From Rutidosis leptorrhynchoides (taxonomy: Eukaryota > Streptophyta > Magnoliopsida > Asterales > Asteraceae), in NCBI RefSeq assembly GCF_046630445.1, contig NC_092336.1:508309501-508373500 (forward strand): 64,000 bases of DNA, read 5' to 3'. The notes below the pieces were generated by a model, which saw only the letters and a program-made list of their open reading frames with translations, did not search any database and was not told the DNA's origin. Positions 32,881-45,172 of this stretch are shown here, in pieces; the first letter of the stretch is position 1, and each line of letters begins with the position of its first letter. The translations under genes and the position numbers were made by a program.

Positions 32881-33199
32881 GGTATCATTCCACCCGGTAG
32901 ACGGTTCTCTTGTGAAGTTTATAATTTATACCTTTCATTTGTTTAGCTTCTGGATGACTTATATTATGTTCCTTTATCTTATTTGCTTACACGCCTTCCA
33001 CCTAGACAGTTTGAATATCAATCCTTTGCCCACCATTTTATGTATTCAGATAGTGCCTGGATGACTTATGTGTCATCATTGTGTCCGCCAACCGGTTTGA
33101 CTTTTGACCCTTTCCTTGCTTCTTGCTTCTAGCCGGCAACGGCACATTTTCTGAAATCCTTTGGTGTTTTATTTGACAAATATATATAAGTCTTACACA
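32881..33199. other. No recognised gene
   Basis: Unique-looking spacer between array 2 and the LINE. Nothing supportable. Confidence 0.4.
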
Positions 33200-34574
33200 A
33201 ATGAGACTTACTTCATGGGTTAAATGGGATTCAGTCAGTAATATAAATTATGATATGGGGGGCTTAATATCGGGTCTTTAAATACCAAAAATCTTGCACT
33301 TTTGGGGAAGTGGTGGTGGAGGTTTAAAACCGAAACCAATTCACTTTGGGTTAAAATAATTCAGAGTTTATATGGTCCTAATGGAGGCTTAGAGTTGGGG
33401 AGTGAAGTTATTCACTCATCTTCTTTGGGTCTCTGGCATAAAATTATTGATGCAGGTACAAAGATTGATGATATGAACATTCCATTTACGAGTTCGTTTT
33501 CAAAGGTTGTTGGTGATGGAAGAAACACAAAGTTTTGGGAAGATCAATGGATTGACGAAAATAAGCTATGTCTGTCTTTCCCAAGACTGTACAGATTAGA
33601 GCAATCAAAACAGGTGGTAGTCAGCGAGCGAGTAAAAGGGAAAGATTCAAATTCTGCTTATATTTTCGAATGGTCCTGGCTTCGAGAACCAACAGGAAGG
33701 ACCGCTAGTGAATTCAATTTAATGTTGGATCTTCTGTCGAGCTATAAATTTGATCAGAACAAGCAAGATGGTTGGAGTTGGTCATTGGCACCAAATGGTA
33801 AATTCTCAGTAAATGTTCTCACTAAAAAAATTGATGAGCAAGCTTCAACTATTGGCAGCGGATCTTGTGCAACATTAAGAAATAGTATCGTCCCAAAAAA
33901 GCTTGAAGTTTTCGTTTGGAGGGCAATCAAGAAACGTCTACCGGTAAGGACTGAGCTCGATAAAAGAGGTATCGATTTACATACAGTTAGATGTCCAAAT
34001 TGTGATGGTGATATAGAGACTATTGAGCATTCGTTGATCTTTTGCACTTTCGCATGGGACTTATGGAATCGAGTCTTTAAATGGTGGAATATGGGTCAAT
34101 TCAACAATCCAAGTATGAATGAAATACTTCGCGGTAACTCCACGATCGATATGTCATGTTTTGGAAAGAAGGTATGGCAAGTGGTTGAATGGATTTGCGC
34201 GTATTACATTTGGAAAAATCGAACAACATGGTATTCCGAGGTAAAAGTTGGAGTATTCCGGTCGCTTTAAATGAAATACAAATCAGATCGTTTGAATGGA
34301 TTTCGCGAAGGTCGAGAGGAAAACGATTCGAGTGGCTAACTTGGTTATCCAATCCTAATATTTATCTTATATAGTCTAGTGTTCGTTATATATATTTGTA
34401 ATATCCTTATGGGTTTCGCTCATTGCTATCCCACTAGGTAATTGTGCTGTCAGTTATTGGTCTCGGGTGTTGTTTGGTTCTTTATGCTTGTATGAAGATC
34501 CAATCCGTCATGTATTCTTGTATATTTTTCGTTAATATATGCTTGCTTTTCAAAAAAAAAAAAAAAAAAAAAAA
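33200..34574 (+). mobile_element. 5'-truncated LINE with poly(A) tail
   Basis: The 3' end of a plant L1-type LINE: the C-terminal part of ORF2, a short 3' UTR and a 23-base A tail (34552-34574). The upstream text before 33302 also reads as ORF2 (GGLNIGSLNTKNLALLGKWW), so the left edge is approximate. I found no clear target duplication. It is a typical dead-on-arrival copy. Confidence 0.75.
33302..34270 (+). pseudogene. LINE ORF2 C-terminal region with zf-RVT
   Basis: 322 codons without a stop. LGKWWWRF and DGRNTKFWEDQWI are the usual words before the zf-RVT domain in plant LINEs; the domain itself follows (VPKKLEVFVWRAIKKRLPVR, then CPNCDGDIETIEHSLIFC). The catalytic reverse-transcriptase and endonuclease parts are missing through 5' truncation. 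After the stop the related text continues in another frame (NEIQIRSFEWISRRSRG), so at least one frame shift is present. Confidence 0.8.
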
Positions 34575-35005
34575 TATGCGTACCATCATATATTTTAAAC
34601 GATCAAGTATTCCTACCCAACTTCAATGGTAATGGTATGTATCTCTACCTGAATGGCTAGTTTAGTTAATGATCAACGAGGTCATGTGACACCACTAGTA
34701 TGAAAATTGTTTTTACGAATTATACTTCAAATTGTACATGACACCACCAAATTTTACTACGGGACCCCATATATTTTAAGGATATATAGTTTTCTTGTAG
34801 GTAAACAACCGTTAAGATACTCGTTAAATATAATTAGTAGTGAAAAAAATTACAGAAACCCAGTTAGTTTTGATCCTGGATTCGCCACTGATCGACCTTA
34901 TATTTATCATTGATTATTTAATTATTTTAATTATTAATTAATTACTCCATATTATTATCAATAATAACTATAACTATAATGTGTAATAGTAACTAATGCA
35001 ACAAT
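34575..35005. other. No recognised gene
   Basis: AT-rich spacer. The words TTTGATCCTGGATTCGCCAC near 34870 are common in plant repeats, but I cannot name the family. Confidence 0.35.
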
Positions 35006-35975
35006 GTGCTTGCTTCACATGATAAAGGTGGTCTGGGTATTGGAAGTCTAAGTTCTTTTAATGTCGCCTTACTTCTTAAATGGTATTGGTGGGCTATAAA
35101 TAAACAGAATTCCCCATGGGTTCGTTTGCTTAAAGAGTTACATGGTGACAATTTGGGTATGAATGATAGGGGTTGCAAGTTTCGTGGGGCATGGCATATG
35201 ATTGTTGATGCTGTCAAGTCGCTACAAGCTCAATGTATTTTTCCTCTTAATGTCTTAACTCGTCAGCTTGGCAACGGGATCAACACACGGTTTTGGACAG
35301 ATTCCTGGATCGAATTTTCTACTTTAGCGACACAGTTTAATAGACTATACCGTCTAAACTTAAACCAAAATTGCATTGTTCGTGACAGATATAATGGAAC
35401 TGATTTTTCGTGGTCATGGGCTCGTGATCCTCCAGCTACTTGCAATTTACATTTGTTGGTTCATTTAGTCAGTACAGTACGCCTAAATGACGATGATGAT
35501 TCATGGAAGTGGTCAGATATAATGGTGCTTTCTCGGTTAAAGGTACTCGAACCTACATTGATAATTCATTGCTACCCTCGCTGCATCCTTCCACAAGATG
35601 GATAATGTTGTGCCTATCAAGGTCAACATATTCCTTTGGAGACTCCTATTCGATCGTCTTCCGAAAAGGTTAAATCTAGCTCTTCAAGGTATTGACATCG
35701 ATACCATCCTTTGTCCTACTTGTAGTGTAAGTGTTGAAGAGCGTGACCACATGTTTATTTTTTGCAATACAGTTGCTTCACTTTGGACGTAGATCAAAGG
35801 ATGGACAGGAATCCCTTGGCCTCCGATCCTTACAACTTCAGAGTTATTTGATTGGTTAGACTCGCTACAAGACAATAGAGCTATCTTTAATAGGCTATAT
35901 TGCATTATAGCGGCTACTTTATGGTGGATATGGCGATACATGAACAATTTTATTTTTGAGTCTTTTAGTATTAAA
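35006..35975 (+). pseudogene. LINE ORF2 C-terminal fragment, copy 2, cut by a Helitron
   Basis: Begins with DKGGLGIGSLSSFNVALLLK and WYWWAINKQNSPWVRLLKEL, then GNGINTRFWTDSWI and the zf-RVT region VNIFLWRLLFDRLPKRLNL with CPTCSVSVEERDHMFIFC. At least one frame shift and one in-frame stop are present. It is interrupted on the right by the Helitron end at 35976. The part from 35690 is duplicated at the start of the window. Confidence 0.75.
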
Positions 35976-36420
35976 CTAGAAAAAAATTCGACCGCGCGTT
36001 GCTGCGGTTGTATTCAACGCGCGTTCGAATTTGGATATACGTTGTTTGGTACCCAATATTTCTAATAGGTTGGGTTATTTGTTTTACGTGTATGTATATC
36101 TATGAAATATAGCCCGAAATATTTAGTGTTTTGTTAATGATGTCCGTTTCGCGTATAGTTAGTCGCGTTGTGTTCGTAAAATTATTTCGAGTTGAACGGT
36201 GGTCTAGGAAAAATTTAACTCGCACCGAGCGAGAAGATAGGGCCCGTTAAAAATTCGGATGGAATTAGTTTCTTTTATTTTAATAAAATTATATATTTAC
36301 ACTTTCAACCCCTGAAAAAACGTAAACTTGAGGGGTCATTGTGTAAATTGAGCCAAAGATGAGGGACCGATTGCAGTGTGAACGCAAACTCAAAACGACA
36401 ATCGGAAACAACTGAAACGA
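35976..36420 (-). mobile_element. Helitron 3' terminal part, copy 2
   Basis: Identical to 287-730, with CTAG at 35976-35979 and the same hairpins. It interrupts the LINE frame after FESFSIKLE. The distal end was not found. Confidence 0.6.
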
Positions 36421-36469
36421 CGAAATTCTGGGTGTGTTTTAGTATATTATAATAATAAAATAATAATAA

Positions 36470-36523
<54 letters not shown>

Positions 36524-37138
36524 TAGCTAATTTGTTTGATGCTATTAGACTTTCTACTTTTTCTTGATTACAATTTTGGAGCAAGTTTGCCACTAACTCG
36601 GCAACTTGGATATATAATCCTATGTAATTCTATGTAATCATTTTTTGACTAGTTTCTTGCTAGTTCTTTATATTTAATAAATTATTGCCGTTAAAAAAAC
36701 TAACTAATGCAACAATGAGTGGATATTAATTGTACAAATATTGTAAATCTTTAAAATATATATAATCATCGGTCCTATGTTTAAAAAGAATATTTCTTAA
36801 ATTAAATTTAATCTTGTTGTTTTTAAATTTAATAATTAAATCATAATTTATTAATTTTAATTATTACCTAAAAAGCTATTAACAGGAGTAAAACTCGAAA
36901 TCTGATTGGCTGCTGTTGATTTAACTCTCGTATCATTCGTCATTGTACTGTTCACTTTTCACCTTTCTCCTAATTTATTTTTACGGGTTTTCTATCTTTC
37001 TTTCATTTTCACTCAATTGCTTCATGTGATTTTTTATTCTATAAACAAATCCAAACACTGCACGTGTCGGGTTTTGATTATTAACTCACAAAGCTAGTTC
37101 CCTTTTTATTTAGTTTTGACGTTTTGAGCGACCTACAC

Positions 37139-37355
37139 AACAACAATACCCGATCCTATATGAGTGGGGTATGGGGGAGGTGAGATGTAGACAATCCTTC
37201 CTTTATCCTAGAATAAATAGAAATCATTTCCCCACCCCGAGTTAAACACTCACAAGAGCGGAGAAAGTCCTCTCTCTCTCTATTCGACGGGTAAAGAGAT
37301 TGCTTTCAAGGGGACATCCGGCCATAAAAAATGAAAAAAAAAACATGGAATAAAT

Positions 37356-37438
<83 letters not shown>

Positions 37439-37471
37439 AATAATAACCTTTCTTAAAAAAACATAAAAAAA
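37139..37471 (-). mobile_element. RTE-type retroposon, copy 2
   Basis: Same insertion as 1447-1751, with the same 20-bp flanking repeats (37119-37138 and 37472-37491), enlarged only by the longer TA tract. Confidence 0.7.
37357..37435. repeat. (TA)n microsatellite
   Basis: About 39 TA units; some 14 more than in copy 1 of the duplication. Confidence 0.95.
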
Positions 37472-37560
37472 ACGTTTTGAGCGACCTACACGTGGTGGCT
37501 TTTTTCCGACACCTAATGCTTCCATTCACAGGCGCCTTTATGAATGTATGTATAACCTTT

Positions 37561-37656
37561 CTTACAAGATGACACGTACTCTCCAACTATTTATGATTCA
37601 TCTCCTCACTTACAAGATGACATGTACTCTCCAACTATTCATGATTCATCTCCTCA
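37561..37656. repeat. 48-bp tandem repeat, two copies
   Basis: TTACAAGATGACACGTACTC and what follows is repeated once with two or three differences, directly to the right of the duplication edge. Confidence 0.9.
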
Positions 37657-38294
37657 TTATTCAACTCATATCTCTTTCATATGTATCTTTTGATTACTCT
37701 ATCTATCCAAAAACCTATCCAATTCGCCTCCTTTCTTCCTTACCATGCTTCTCCAATTGACAAAATCGCAGCCTACTATACGTGTTTCATATATTCTTTT
37801 TCCTTTTTCTTCATCTATCGTTTATTATTTGCTTTAGGGTTTAATTCTTTTAACTCTTCGTCTACTATTTTTCATAACACTTAGCTGCATATGTGCTTTT
37901 GATGTTGTTTACGCTTCTTTCAGGATTATCAGGCTGACTGATCGTGCCATCGTGGTAATACGTGTTGGATTTTAGACTTACATTTATTGTGTTCTGCTTT
38001 ATTTCGTTGATTGCGTTTTGTAGCCCGGAACTTGGATAATTATTTGCCGGAACATGGATAATTGTTTGCCGGAACTTGGATAATTGTTTGTGTTACAAGT
38101 GTGGTTAGGTGCTTCAATTTTTGTTTGTCTTCTTTGTTCGTTATTTCTGGGCTCTGGGATCCTTTGATCATCCTGTTTATTCTAAGGTAACTTTATGCTT
38201 CATCTTTTCTTTAGGTTTGTTTTGTATAATTTATCTTCGTTCTAATCATTCACTATGTGTTCATATATCGTGCATATGAACTGTTTGATGAAAT
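37657..38294. other. No recognised gene; one small minisatellite
   Basis: T-rich DNA with a 22-bp minisatellite of three units (CCGGAACTTGGATAATTGTT, 38025-38090). No supportable coding sequence. Confidence 0.5.
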
Positions 38295-38673
38295 TGTAAG
38301 ACCCAAATATTTCTTGTGCATAATGTATTTATGGTGTACGATGCGTGTATGAAGTGTACGAAGCATGTACGTGTTGCCTGCTTGAATGTCGAAGATTACT
38401 GGACGTTGTTTGAGTTACAAGGTGTGTGCGTATCTTTTCAACCCCAAATAAAGTTTGAGTTGATGTTTCACAGCCTTACCATTGGAAAGAATATCTTATT
38501 ACGTTTCCAACGATATTTGATTCATCGAAAACGGAGTTACGGTCGAAAAGTTATAGCCAAAACAAGTTGCTGAAACCTGTTTTGCTCGGCTGCCAGTATC
38601 TGAAGGGTGGAGCGCCGCTCCGATTGCCCCTGATGCATTTTTCAGCCTTTTTAATGGATTTAAATGAGGGTGA
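38295..38673 (+). mobile_element. Start of a third LTR, cut by Athila
   Basis: Begins TGTAAGACCCAAATATTTC, the usual type of start for a long Ty3/gypsy LTR, and runs without coding sequence to the Athila insertion. It contains a 13-bp palindrome GGAGCGCCGCTCC at 38609-38621. Its remainder should lie beyond the right end of the Athila element, outside the window. The family is recognised from memory only. Confidence 0.5.
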
Positions 38674-40676
38674 TGTTTATGCAAGGTGTATATAAAATAG
38701 CTTTTAAATTTTTGAAGGAAATACTATTAAATACGATACAATTTTACACAAGATATTTATTTATTTATAGAATGGATATACTTAAACCTTGCTACAACAC
38801 TTATAGGCAGTGTACCTAATCGTACAGTAGTGTAGTTTTTAGTAAGTCCGGTTCGTTCCACAGGGAAAATCTTTAAACAAAGCTTAACGCTATATTAGTT
38901 TACTTTTATAAAAATACAAATGTATATATAAGTAATATTATTATTATAAAGGGGGGTTTTTACCGTTTAATGACCGGTTTGTCGATTTTAATTCTTCAGT
39001 CGCAGTTAAAACCAAATGTAAAATATTAAATAAAAGACTTAATTTAAAGCGTAAAGTAAATAACGATAATGAAATTACGAATAATAAAAGTGCGATAAAA
39101 TAAACTTGCGATAATTAAAAAGTACGATAATTATAAGTGCAATTAAATATAAAATAACAATAAATAAAAGTGCTATAATTAGAAGTGCAATTAAATATGA
39201 AATAAAGGAAATTAAATATGAAATAAAAGAATTATGCTTATTTAAACTTCCGTAATCATGATGTTTGACGTGTTGATTTTAGTTTTATGCCCATGGGTTA
39301 ATTGTCCTTTGTCCTGGATTATTTAATATGTCCGTCTGGTTTTTGTCCATAACAGTCCATCAGTCATAAATATAAAGTGCGAGTGTCCTCGTCAAATTAT
39401 CCTTATACCCGAAGTTAAATATTCCAACTAATTGGGGACTTAAACTGTAACAAGGTTTTATTACTTTGTTTAATAATTACACCAGGATGTCGTCTGAGTG
39501 TAACCCAAGGTTTTAATACTTTGTTAACAATTATGCCAAGTGTCCTTGTACATAATTTCACCCCTTTTTAATAATTCTAGTGGCTATTAATCCATTCCCG
39601 TGTCCGGTTAAATGAACGATTATTTGTACATATAAATACCCCGCCCATTGTGCCCGATCGAGTGTAAATGGTTATTTATAGGGACGCCCAATTGTAAATC
39701 TTTATATTAACATTAACAAACTATCATTTAGTTAAACAAATATAAAGCCCATTAATAGCCCATAGTCTAATTTCCACAAGTGTCGTTCTTTTGTCCAAAC
39801 CCCAATTATGGTACAAAGCCCAATTACCCAATTTTAGTAATTAGCCCAACATCATGATTACTTCGGATTAAATAAGCATAATAATAACTTAGCTACGAGA
39901 CATTAAATTAAAAAGGTTGAACATAACTTACAATGATTAAAAATAGCGTAGCGTTACACGGACAGAATTTCGACTTACACCCTTACAACATTCGCTAACA
40001 TACCCTTATTATTAGAATTATAATTAAAATTAAAATTAAAATATAAATTATAAATATAAATATTACGTATGAATGGAGAAGAGAAAGATATATGTTTTTG
40101 CGTTCACCAAACTGCGAATTTATAGGAGATGTGGCCTGAATTTTTATGCCATGCGATCGCATGGACTTTCTTCTTCCTGGCCATGGGATCGCATGGCCAG
40201 CTGGGAGAGCTCACATGTTGCTTGTTTTCTTGTGTCGACGTTTTATAAATATAATATAATATATATATTAATTTTAAGAATTAATTATATATTATATTAT
40301 ATTCATATGCATAGTTGACTTGTAATTTTTAGTCCGTTGCGTCGAGCGTTGAGAGTTGACTCTGGTCCCGGTTCCGGATTTTCGAACGTCCTTGCGTACA
40401 ATTTAATATCTTGTACTTTGCGTTTTGAATCTTGTACTCTTGTAATTTTGAGACGTTTCTTATCAATAATTGGAACCTCATTGATTGTATTTTGTACTTT
40501 TGAGCTTTTTGGTCGTTTGCGTCTTCAATTCGTCGAATCTGTCTTTTGTCTTCACCTTTTATTATTTAAACGAATATCACTTGTAAATAGAACAGTTGCA
40601 ACTAAAAGCTTGTATTTCTTGAGGAATAATGCTATGAAATATATGTTCATTTTTAGCATTTTCAAATATTCCCACA
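38674..40676 (-). repeat. Athila 3' LTR
   Basis: On the minus strand it begins TGTGGGAATATTTGAAAATG and ends ...GCATAAACA, with the usual CAAGCAACGCTCAAG just upstream as the plus-strand priming region. It contains a palindrome pair at 40150-40195. Confidence 0.9.
40150..40195. repeat. Palindrome pair in 3' LTR (32-bp spacing)
   Basis: CATGCGATCGCATG at 40150 and CATGGGATCGCATG at 40182. The second has one mismatch in the core but keeps outer arms CTGGC...GCCAG. Confidence 0.95.
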
Positions 40677-42880
40677 CTTGAGCGTTGCTTGTCCTCAAGC
40701 AATATAGTCTTGAAATACAAGAATCACTTCTTTATTCTTCACACTTTGTACATCAATGATTTCTATACGGCGGTATAAACAATGGTAGTAACGATGTGGT
40801 TTACAGTCCCATATGACTATATAAAAATTTAGATCCATTAAGAAAATTGGATCTTTATGAAAATATTTGATCTTTGAAAATTCAATCTAGCTTTTACCCT
40901 AGATAAGTTTTCCGGAATAACCCTTCACCGGTGTTTGCAAAATATTTTTGTGGGCTTAGTGGGTTTCAGATTTGAAAATTTTAGCTCAAAACTTATGATT
41001 TTGTGTCACTCACTTGCTAACCTTGTATTAGGAAAGCAACACGTCCAGTATACTTGCTCCGTATATTACCTTTCGATAAACTACCGTCCGGTTGTAAAGG
41101 AAAGCGTTGAACAAGCAACTATTAAGGCAATGTCCCCTGAAATGCTTTTAATTATGGTCTATAATGTGTCGAACGCAATTACTATCCTTTGTAGGAGCAA
41201 TAGTAAAGCTCACCCTTATAATTTTTCGGTCTGGCACAAGGTCCTGTCTTCGACCATGCTATGCAACCACCGTTCGTACGGTTGACACCCGATTTGGTTC
41301 AGGTGACCTAATGAATTCCAGGTGAATTCCTAGGGTTTTACGTTCAATGGTAATGAACGCATTGAAAATGGGTTTTCAGAAAACAAATCGGTTTTAATTT
41401 GATCAAAATATTTTCTCGTTCAAGCTCGAGTTTAGATATCATCGAATTCCATGAGTTTGTAATTCTCAATCTTTAAAGTCAATCTCAAGGATTGAGTAAT
41501 ATCAGGCTTAAATGCTGATTTTTAATCTTTAAGAAGATTATCCTTTTCTGGGGGTCTGATTCATTAGTCTTATCAAGCTAATTTGCACGGCGCCCTCCCC
41601 ATTTTACGAGACAGATCCTCTCATGGTTAGGATAAGTCTGACCACTTGGCGACCCTGTTTGATGCTGAGGTCCGTGGATTTCCTGCTGATTTTAGTGATG
41701 ACTTTTCTAGATTTTTCGTCAACCTACAGCTGGTCTGGACGACAACTTCTTGACCTAAATCAAGAAGCGCGTTTCTTTTTCGGAAGACTTTACTTCCTTT
41801 TAATGATGGAATTGATTCATCGTGTAGATCCATCCCTTCTTTTCTTTCATCGGGTAAAATATTTTAGTTTAGTCCAAAGCAAAAGTATTTTCAGTTATTT
41901 GTTATAGAAATATGTGACATATGTTTAAGATAACTTGGTAATTTTTCCCACACTTGGCTTTTATTTTCCTTTTTATTGTCCTCTATTCCATTTTAAATGA
42001 ATTTTAACATTTTGGTTTGTTTCTCAATTTATGTCCTTTCTGAGGTAACAATAATTTCGGTGTTAACACCTAGTTTTATCGTTCATAAATATGTATAAAC
42101 ATGATTTTGAGTTCATTTAATTGAAAATTTTGAAAATTTTTACTAGAATTGGGTAGTCAGTATATAAGACTAGGGCTGTTCTTTATCATCAGAGAGCACT
42201 AGATTCTAATACAACTACTACGTTACTAGTATTTTTAATGGTAACCAAGTGTTTAAGATAAAAATTTTAAAAATCCGAAAGAATTTAACCCCTTCCCACA
42301 CTTAAGATCTTGCAATGCCCTCATTTGCAAGAAATCAGTAACAACTTAAATTATTGAGGGTGATTAGCGTAAAAATGATTAAATTTTACCAAAGTTTCCA
42401 AACATATTGGCGTTTGGTTGCTGAATGATAAATGGTGCATATCATTTGTTCATTTCGTCTGTTGTTACATCACATTTATTTGTCATCTTGTCGCCAAAAT
42501 TAGTAGCTTTTGCTGAACTTAATGCCAGTCTTTGAAAATGAGCTGTTTTACCATGTTTTGTACAATCGACAATATACATACATACAAATATAATCATGCA
42601 TGGCAATTTGAAATGAGACTTAATATCCCACTTTTAAATTCTAAATATGAAATATTAGTACACAATAATAATAAAAATAATAAAAATTACACAAATATAT
42701 CCAATAACATAAGTTTAAACATGAAAAAGTCAAAAGATAAAAACATAAAAATCATAAAAATAACCAAATAGAACTAAATCAGTCTGGATATGGGTTCCAG
42801 TTCATCTGGTCAGGTGGGTTCCATTGTTGGTTATAGGTGTTTTGATAGGCTTGGTTATAGTCATACCGGTTAAAGGGTGG
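40677..42880 (-). other. Athila 3' non-coding region
   Basis: About 2.2 kb between env-like ORF and 3' LTR, AT-rich with no recognisable coding sequence. A long 3' untranslated region is usual in Athila elements. Confidence 0.6.
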
Positions 42881-44308
42881 TCAGATATCGGGGCTATGTG
42901 GCGGAAAATGAGCAGGTCGAGTAGGTACATAGTTATTTGGTACCTGATATGATAGCTGGCTCATGATTTGGTGCTGATGAACTAACCAGCTATCGTGTTG
43001 GCGTCGCCTATAATCCTCGTATACTCGCTCGGAGTTCCACTGCTCATACATACTATGTCTGGCCGCGTTCGTCATTGCTTCCTCATCTATACGAACGTGG
43101 ACGTCAAGAATAGCATCTCGAAAGACATCCCTAATGTCTTCCGCCTCCTCCATTTCCTCGTCTGAGCCTCTCTCTACCTGAGGATGAGATCTCTCATAGG
43201 GTACTGCCTGGTTACGTCTACTTTTCAATACCTTAGCACCCACATAAACTTTCAATCCTAAGGGCTCAACCTGTTCTCTACAAAGCTGTAATGGACCCCC
43301 TTGGTTCCTATCAACACCTAAATACTCTCCAATGAGAGTAACAAAAATACCTCCTCCTATTATACTCCCGTCCTGCATTCCCTCTACCATTTTAGATAAA
43401 TAAAAAGCAACACAGTAAGGGATATTGACAAAGCTTCTAGGATCCCGAATACACTTTAGGTAGAATAAATCATGTAAGGTAATTTTTTCTTTATTATGAC
43501 CTCTCTGTGTAATCGAGTTAGCCAAAAATCTATGAATAATACGAAGTTCGGCTCTGTCAATATGTGTATAGGAGTGTCCCCCTGCTCGTGTAAAAACATC
43601 AAAATGTGACATACGCTTCCAAATGGCGTCAGCGTCAAAGTTACTATCTACCCTTTCACCATAATAAATCAAATTTGTACAATCGGGTAATAGCAACTCA
43701 CCAGGAGTATATATCTGTAAGGCCCTGGCCATGTCCAGCATGGACATTTTGTACATCCTACCGCCAAGGATAAACCTAAGAAATCTTCTATCATCTATTC
43801 TAACTATATTTGTATCAAGTGATACAGTACTCATCAACTCAACACACCATTCCTTATATACAGGTCTACGAATGGTGAAAAGACGTTTCCAATCTGTAAA
43901 AGAAGAACTGCCATACCTTTGAACTAAAAGCTGTCTAACACGGTCAGCTAGATGGACCGTTTCCAAAGGGGCCCAATCGATTACCCTTGGCACCTCTACA
44001 TTTTTTGTTACCAATTTGAATTTGTTCCTTTGATATGTCTCGTAATCTCTCCATCTCCTATCAAATCTCAGATTAGGATGCAGAGTGTGCTCAGGAATCG
44101 TTGGGAATTCTACTGGCGGCCTCATTGGGAATACTATGAATTCATCAACAAACTGTACCAGATCATAATAAGGTATGTGCTGATCAGGCTGTTGTTGTGG
44201 TTCTTGTTGTGGTTCTTGTTCGTGTTGCATTTCTGGTTCTGGTTCTGGTGCTGGTGCTGGCCGTCTAGATGATGATGCTCCTGAACCTCCAGTATTGGCT
44301 TTCTGCAA
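42881..44308 (-). CDS. Athila env-like protein (ORF-1 family)
   Basis: About 475 codons on the element's coding strand, downstream of pol. A Q/E/P-rich N terminus is followed by a long conserved part (RWRDYETYQRNKF, FLRFILGGRMYKMSMLDMAR, IIHRFLANSITQRGHNKEKI, LHDLFYLKCI) characteristic of the Athila ORF-1 proteins. The C terminus is acidic, then Q/Y/H-rich. The frame opens at a splice-acceptor-like TGTGTTTTGCAG, in keeping with the spliced subgenomic RNA known for Athila env-like genes. No clear signal peptide or membrane segment is visible in it. Confidence 0.8.
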   Translation of the reverse strand: MQKANTGGSGASSSRRPAPAPEPEPEMQHEQEPQQEPQQQPDQHIPYYDLVQFVDEFIVFPMRPPVEFPTIPEHTLHPNLRFDRRWRDYETYQRNKFKLVTKNVEVPRVIDWAPLETVHLADRVRQLLVQRYGSSSFTDWKRLFTIRRPVYKEWCVELMSTVSLDTNIVRIDDRRFLRFILGGRMYKMSMLDMARALQIYTPGELLLPDCTNLIYYGERVDSNFDADAIWKRMSHFDVFTRAGGHSYTHIDRAELRIIHRFLANSITQRGHNKEKITLHDLFYLKCIRDPRSFVNIPYCVAFYLSKMVEGMQDGSIIGGGIFVTLIGEYLGVDRNQGGPLQLCREQVEPLGLKVYVGAKVLKSRRNQAVPYERSHPQVERGSDEEMEEAEDIRDVFRDAILDVHVRIDEEAMTNAARHSMYEQWNSERVYEDYRRRQHDSWLVHQHQIMSQLSYQVPNNYVPTRPAHFPPHSPDI

Positions 44309-45167
44309 AACACATTAAACACAAAATTTGTGCATCCAAATATGCATTAGTGTTAGCAAAATAACAACTTAAAACAATCACTATAACATGTTAAATCAAA
44401 ATTAAACCTATACACATTTTCACAATTTTTCACAATTCTACACTTTTCAAATAAGCACATATGAAAATGTATACAAAATTCATAAGCATTTAACTCAAAT
44501 AACATGTCAAAATAGTCATTACTAATAATTAAACAAGTCTCAAATGGCAATTACATCAAATTAATCAAGTTCATGAATTTTGGACTTAAAAAGTCCACTT
44601 TAATCTCCAAAAATCATGTTTATGATCATTGTTTGGATCATTTAACTATCTAAACATGTTACACTACTCAATTTAGCAATAATTCATGACAAAAATCGGC
44701 CATAACCTATTTATATCAAAAAGCCCCAAATTGCTCAAGAACACAAACCCTAGATTTCTAAAATTTTTTGAAGTTTTTGGCTTCAAATCATGTTAAATAG
44801 CATCAATCTAGGTTATACATGCATAAAATACTAACAATTTAACACTAATTACACTAGAAATTAATAAAATTGCATTAGGTAAAAAATTGGTAATTATCAC
44901 AAAAACTAGGAATTTATAGAGTTTAGGGGTGTAATTTTTACCAATTTGCTGAAGAATGAGAATCTAGGCATGATTAGAGCAAGAAAAATGATGAATTACG
45001 GTAAAAAATGGCTAATTTTAGAGAGGATTTTGGGGTTGGTTCGTGGTTGAGTGTGTGTTTTGTGGATGAAGAGCAGAACTCGCTGTCTATTTGTTTCTGG
45101 CCTGCATTTGGTCCCCATGCGATCGCATGGGTTCCAAGTGCAAACCCCATGCGATCGCATGGGGTGC
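44309..45167 (-). other. Athila spacer upstream of env-like ORF
   Basis: Non-coding AT-rich sequence, continued at 53698 on the other side of the nested element. It contains the palindrome pair at 45116-45161 directly beside the insertion. Confidence 0.6.
45116..45161. repeat. Palindrome pair beside the nested insertion (32-bp spacing)
   Basis: CATGCGATCGCATG at 45116 and again at 45148. The second is embedded in a 22-bp perfect palindrome (arms ACCCC and GGGGT, 45144-45165). The gag-only element inserted 11 bases further on. Confidence 0.95.
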
Positions 45168-45172
45168 CGGCT

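Larger units (their letters stand above)
35690..37553. repeat. Large duplication, copy 2
   Basis: Counterpart of 1-1833. The offset is 35,689 at the left, 35,692 after the TAA tract and 35,720 after the TA tract; no other length change was seen. On the right it is followed by a 48-bp tandem repeat instead of LTR sequence. Confidence 0.9.

Noticed and set aside
38609-38621. GGAGCGCCGCTCC palindrome in the third LTR as a further member of the paired-palindrome system
   Set aside because: Only one copy is visible, the core is unrelated to CATGCGATCGCATG, and no partner lies 32 bp away.
43952-44272. Plus-strand frame ending in a tryptophan/phenylalanine-rich tail, looks membrane-like
   Set aside because: Antisense shadow of the Q/E/P-rich N terminus of the Athila env-like ORF.
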